Below, one piece after another: positions 22,250-25,488 of a DNA stretch of 25,488 bases. Origin of the DNA: Fimenecus sp045655645 (GTDB taxonomy: Bacteria; Bacillota; Clostridia; Oscillospirales; Acutalibacteraceae); the NCBI GenBank assembly GCA_045655645.1, contig JAZOPS010000030.1:1-25488 (forward strand), written 5' to 3'. The position numbers and the translations under genes were made by a program. The notes beneath the pieces were generated by a model. That model saw only the letters and a program-made list of their open reading frames with translations, was not told the DNA's origin and searched no databases. Each line of letters begins with the position of its first letter. Position 1 is the first letter of the stretch.

Positions 22250-24748
22250 TCATTTCTCCAAAATTTGTTTTCCAAGTGCCTTTAAACTATCTTCACGAAC
22301 TTTTTTCGTGTATTTTGTATCGCTCAACACCCAATCCCATTCATGACGGAACCAGTCGATTTCTTGCGCCTTGCCACCATCCATCTCGATTTTCACTTGC
22401 TCTATGAGTTTTTCCCATCTCATTTTATAGAACGATGTCATAAGGTCACCCATTTGTCTGTGGGCATAATCGTGAAGATTGCCCTTATCTGCTAACAATC
22501 TGCAATACCAAGTAGTAATCAGCGCCTTTGCGTTGAGCATATAAAGTTCTTTTGTGAAATCATCAAGTTTATCTGTGTATTCACAAACAGGCTCAATATA
22601 TGATGCGAACGAGAAATCACGGCTATTGAGCAAAACTCGGTCGAGCATATCAAAAAGAGACATCAATTTTTCGCTGTTATCCATAAACGCGAAATAGTCT
22701 TTTGTCTTATATGCCGATGCCATTTTTCTTGACACATCTGTCAGTTTATTTGCAAGAGATTGTCTCAACAAATCGACGGCGTCATAGATATAGCATTCGT
22801 TGTCTTTGAACTTATCAAAATCTTTCAAGAAAAGTTTAACTGCTTCGTCAAAATCCTTTGTAGAATATGGGATTTTCACCGAGCCACGAGCCGTAAAGAG
22901 CTTTCTTTCAGGGTCAAGTGGTCTGCGACATCCCATGCTTTCAGGTGTTCCAAACATACTGTTGCAATTATCTTCACAATAGACAGTTTTTAGAAGAATT
23001 TCCATACTTTTTTCGATATTTTCATTATGTTTGCCATATCGACGAATAGCATAATCCTGAACCCATTTATTGATGTCTGCAACATCTTCCCATATACTTG
23101 TCAAGAAAATTTCAGAAACGATTGGGTTCATATTTATGCTTTCAGATGTGAGCGCAATTCCCTTGAAATTAGGTCTTTGTGACGCATCTTGTACCTTTTT
23201 AGAAATAGTATCAACTGGTCCATAAAGACCCTGACGGCCACCAAAATTATTAAGTAATCCCTCTAACACATTGCCATATTTCGCAAGTCTGCTGAACTTG
23301 TTTGCATTGTGGTTGATTTTCTCAAAATGCAAATCCAACATAATAATGTGCTTATTGCGATATTGCTTGACTGCGTTGGTGAAAGACTTGTTTGGATTAA
23401 GCGACCAGCATTGCACAACCCATTGAGCTTGCTTGTCAAACCCAAGCATGCTTTCCATAACATTTTTATAACTCTCTTTTGCCTTTTTCTTATTGAGTTT
23501 GCCACCTTCATGACAGATGTCCCCAGCATAATAATGAGTTATATCACCAAACACTTCTCTTTGACATTCATAGAAAAGCTTGGCATATTTTGAATAAGAA
23601 ACACTATCAGGACTAACAATTAAAGGACGCTCAATACCCTTCCATTTGCCTTGCTCAATAACAGGCACATCTCTGTCTTTTTTCTGAATATCGCGTGGCA
23701 CAATACCCGTATATGCCTGCAAAACAATATTCATGCCAAGAGTTTGCATTCTTCTGTGATTTTTACGAGCCAACTCGCATTTTCCAAAGAAGAAATCGTC
23801 GTGAATTGGTCCACCAATGCCACAAATATTGCTCATATAAAACCAAGCGTAATAAGCAGGTCCTACCAAAAAATTCTTGATTTCACGGTGACGATAACCA
23901 AGTTTAGTTAAGAAGCGTCTATACACTTCTTCCATACCGAGAATATCAAGCACTAAATTGACACCATTCATTGCAAGATAGTCAATCTCTTTTTGCCACT
24001 CTTTTTCACCCCAAAAAGCCATTGAATATGAGTGAGTACAATAGTTATAAGCATATCTGTGCTCAAAATTAGTTGTACGGTCGATTTTACCATTTACAGT
24101 TGGTAAGGTTTTTGGCAATTTCACCTGTTTGCCAAAACGGGAAACATGACAATTACAAACATCTTTTAAATAGCAATTAAACGCACTTGCAAGACCTACC
24201 CCACTATTTGATGTAAGCACAATTTTGCCACGAAGACTTGCAACTGTGAAATAGTCTTCTTTAAGTCTTCTATCAAGTCGCAAATCAAATTGTTCTATGT
24301 ATTCTTCACCAATTGTTCTGCCAATAATCCCTTTAATATCTTCAAAAATATCTTCATCGGTAACAGGGCGTACATATTCAGTCTCATCAAATGGCAACGC
24401 TTCTTTGAAACTTGCTTTTTTTTGTGGAAATGTGCAATCTTCACCCAAAACTTCAATATTGTTGATAGTTGGTCTTGCGCCACTATAATATTTTATGAAA
24501 ACACGGATATATCTTGCGATTTTCGGGCTCTTGTGGAGCTTATAAAAATTCACACCATCAAGGCTTGAAAAAACGCTGTATTCCACTTCCATATCATCAG
24601 GAAAAACCACTATAACATCGTGCACACTCATATTTTTTGAAAATGCCAAATCAATGAAGCAAGGATATGTGTCACAACTGAACATTGGCAATGAGTTTTT
24701 GTCCGCTTCTGCTGTGGCATTTAAGATTTCATAAGTTAAAAGTTCCAA
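22250..24748 (-). CDS. GH89 alpha-N-acetylglucosaminidase (NAGLU-like), no signal peptide
   Basis: Predicted glycoside hydrolase related to alpha-N-acetylglucosaminidase, 832 residues. About 15-105 is a discoidin/F5-8C-like carbohydrate-binding domain; about 120-215 is the NAGLU N-terminal domain; the TIM barrel starts at NYCTHSYSMAFW (near 235-246), the family signature. Catalytic Glu candidates are E414 in ICHEGG and E536 in LTSESI, about 122 residues apart, close to the spacing in human NAGLU. The helical C-terminal domain follows. There is no signal peptide or lipobox, so the enzyme appears cytoplasmic unless a non-classical route exists. The start is probably TTG at 24748, with GGTGA 6 bases upstream; TTG at 24760 or GTG at 24757 would have the site inside the gene. 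Substrate likely alpha-GlcNAc-capped glycans. Confidence 0.86.
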   Translation of the reverse strand: MELLTYEILNATAEADKNSLPMFSCDTYPCFIDLAFSKNMSVHDVIVVFPDDMEVEYSVFSSLDGVNFYKLHKSPKIARYIRVFIKYYSGARPTINNIEVLGEDCTFPQKKASFKEALPFDETEYVRPVTDEDIFEDIKGIIGRTIGEEYIEQFDLRLDRRLKEDYFTVASLRGKIVLTSNSGVGLASAFNCYLKDVCNCHVSRFGKQVKLPKTLPTVNGKIDRTTNFEHRYAYNYCTHSYSMAFWGEKEWQKEIDYLAMNGVNLVLDILGMEEVYRRFLTKLGYRHREIKNFLVGPAYYAWFYMSNICGIGGPIHDDFFFGKCELARKNHRRMQTLGMNIVLQAYTGIVPRDIQKKDRDVPVIEQGKWKGIERPLIVSPDSVSYSKYAKLFYECQREVFGDITHYYAGDICHEGGKLNKKKAKESYKNVMESMLGFDKQAQWVVQCWSLNPNKSFTNAVKQYRNKHIIMLDLHFEKINHNANKFSRLAKYGNVLEGLLNNFGGRQGLYGPVDTISKKVQDASQRPNFKGIALTSESINMNPIVSEIFLTSIWEDVADINKWVQDYAIRRYGKHNENIEKSMEILLKTVYCEDNCNSMFGTPESMGCRRPLDPERKLFTARGSVKIPYSTKDFDEAVKLFLKDFDKFKDNECYIYDAVDLLRQSLANKLTDVSRKMASAYKTKDYFAFMDNSEKLMSLFDMLDRVLLNSRDFSFASYIEPVCEYTDKLDDFTKELYMLNAKALITTWYCRLLADKGNLHDYAHRQMGDLMTSFYKMRWEKLIEQVKIEMDGGKAQEIDWFRHEWDWVLSDTKYTKKVREDSLKALGKQILEK

Positions 24749-24787
24749 ATTTATCACCAAAGTTTAAAATATAATTTCAATGTATAA

Positions 24788-24816
24788 AATATAGCACAAA
24801 AAACACCAAAAGTCTA
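24788..24816 (-). promoter_or_regulatory. Extended -10 promoter for the GH89 gene
   Basis: On the minus strand, TAGACT (24811-24816), a 17-base spacer ending in TGC, and TATATT (24788-24793). The TGn extension compensates for an imperfect -35. It lies 40 bases before the probable TTG start. Confidence 0.5.
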
Positions 24817-24887
24817 TCAATAATATATAGTATTTTTGTTTATAAACAAACAATTTAAAAAGTATGTAAAAAAATATCACAAAACTA

Positions 24888-24916
24888 TTGAAAATAAATT
24901 CCATTTTTGATACAAT
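24888..24916 (+). promoter_or_regulatory. Promoter of ppdK
   Basis: TTGAAA (24888-24893), a 17-base spacer and TACAAT (24911-24916), with a leader of about 58 bases before the ATG. Confidence 0.82.
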
Positions 24917-24929
24917 TTATAAGGTTAAG

Positions 24930-24944
24930 TGTGCCAATGGCACA
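24930..24944 (+). promoter_or_regulatory. Palindrome in the ppdK leader
   Basis: TGTGCCAATGGCACA is a perfect 6-bp stem with a 3-base loop, placed roughly 8-22 bases after the expected transcription start. In RNA it is a 5' hairpin that may stabilise the message; in DNA it could be a repressor site. It is not a terminator, since a weak A+T leader and not a T run follows. Confidence 0.45.
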
Positions 24945-24981
24945 ACCATTAATTTGTTAATAATTTTTTGGAGGTATAAAA

Positions 24982-25488
24982 ATGAGCAAAAAGTTTGTTT
25001 ACCTTTTCAAAGAGGGTAACGCAACAATGCGTGAACTCCTCGGTGGTAAAGGTGCTAACCTTGCTGAGATGACAAGTCTCGGTCTCCCTGTTCCTCAGGG
25101 CTTCACAGTTACAACAGAAGCTTGTACACAGTACTATGAGGATGGCAGAAAAATCAGCGAAGAAATTCAGGCAGAAATCATGGAGAACATCGACAAGATG
25201 GAAGAAATCACTGGCAAAAAATTCGGTGATACTCAGAACCCTCTTCTCGTTTCAGTTCGTTCAGGTGCTCGTGCATCAATGCCTGGTATGATGGACACAA
25301 TCCTCAACCTTGGTCTTAACGAAGAAGTTGTTGAAGTTATGGCTGCAAAGTCAGGCAACGCTCGTTGGGCTTATGACTGCTACAGAAGATTCATCCAGAT
25401 GTATTCTGACGTTGTTATGGAAGTTGGTAAGAAATACTTTGAAGAACTTATCGACGAAATGAAAGAAGCTCGTGGCGTTACTCAAGAC
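24982..25488 (+). CDS. ppdK: Pyruvate, phosphate dikinase, 5' part only
   Basis: First 169 codons of an enzyme that interconverts pyruvate, ATP and phosphate with phosphoenolpyruvate, AMP and pyrophosphate, used for reversible PPi-linked glycolysis in Clostridia. The frame is open to the right edge with no stop. Visible family blocks of the ATP-grasp domain are LLGGKGANLAEM near residues 19-30, GLPVPQGFTVTTE near 34-46, VSVRSGARASMPGMMDTILN near 92-111, and the NARWAYDCYRRFIQMY block near 126-141. GGAGGT lies 6 bases before the ATG. The central His domain and C-terminal PEP domain lie outside the window. Codon use is noticeably cleaner and less A+T-rich than in neighbours (for example CTC, GGT, GTT), which fits a highly expressed gene. 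Confidence 0.97.
   Translation, partial: MSKKFVYLFKEGNATMRELLGGKGANLAEMTSLGLPVPQGFTVTTEACTQYYEDGRKISEEIQAEIMENIDKMEEITGKKFGDTQNPLLVSVRSGARASMPGMMDTILNLGLNEEVVEVMAAKSGNARWAYDCYRRFIQMYSDVVMEVGKKYFEELIDEMKEARGVTQD

Overview
The window reads as a low-GC chromosome segment from a Gram-positive Clostridia-type bacterium, plausibly a gut Oscillospiraceae/Ruminococcaceae relative. This is inferred from A+T-rich codon use, strong AGGAGG-type ribosome binding sites, near-consensus sigma-A promoters with 17-bp spacers, RNase M5 and pyruvate phosphate dikinase, a lipobox-anchored arabinofuranosidase, and many Rho-independent terminators. There is no phage, transposase, integrase or CRISPR array. Coding is dense and no gene-free stretch exceeds 300 bases.

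Left part (1-6650). A G+C-rich foldable segment that I cannot identify touches the left edge. An M20 metallopeptidase with an N-terminal membrane anchor (-) is divergent from a nitroreductase-like protein (+). A GPH/MFS-type transporter with an unusual ~235-residue charged cytoplasmic tail (-) follows, then an HMG-CoA-lyase-like aldolase (-). Divergent from the aldolase is a stand-alone acyltransferase of the 2-oxoacid dehydrogenase E2/chloramphenicol acetyltransferase fold (+).

Middle (6650-13850). tRNA-Arg(CCG) is followed by a terminator and an imperfect palindromic element. The GTPase/ATPase ychF (-) and tcdA (+) are divergent from two overlapping promoters embedded in a perfect 13-bp inverted repeat; a MaoC-like hydratase follows tcdA. 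On the minus strand an apparent four-gene operon runs from two tandem, roughly 70% identical acyl-CoA ligases to an iron-sulfur-flavoprotein-like reductase and a thioredoxin. The last three junctions are tight or coupled, and the promoter lies inside a 9-bp inverted repeat that looks like an operator.

Right part (13837-25488). A minus-strand housekeeping cluster runs from a membrane-anchored protein of unknown function to comEC (whose C-terminal domain lacks the metallo-beta-lactamase metal motif), holA and rnmV. A secreted GH51 arabinofuranosidase lipoprotein (+) faces a minus-strand pair made of a GH89 alpha-N-acetylglucosaminidase-like protein without a signal peptide and a membrane-anchored metallophosphoesterase. 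The 5' part of ppdK runs off the right edge.

Overall this is an ordinary chromosomal region. I did not find a clear new defence or mobile system. The best leads are the acyl-CoA ligase pair with redox partners, the symmetric ychF/tcdA promoter, a dispersed covarying hairpin, the palindromic element after the tRNA, and the unidentified structured segment at the left edge.
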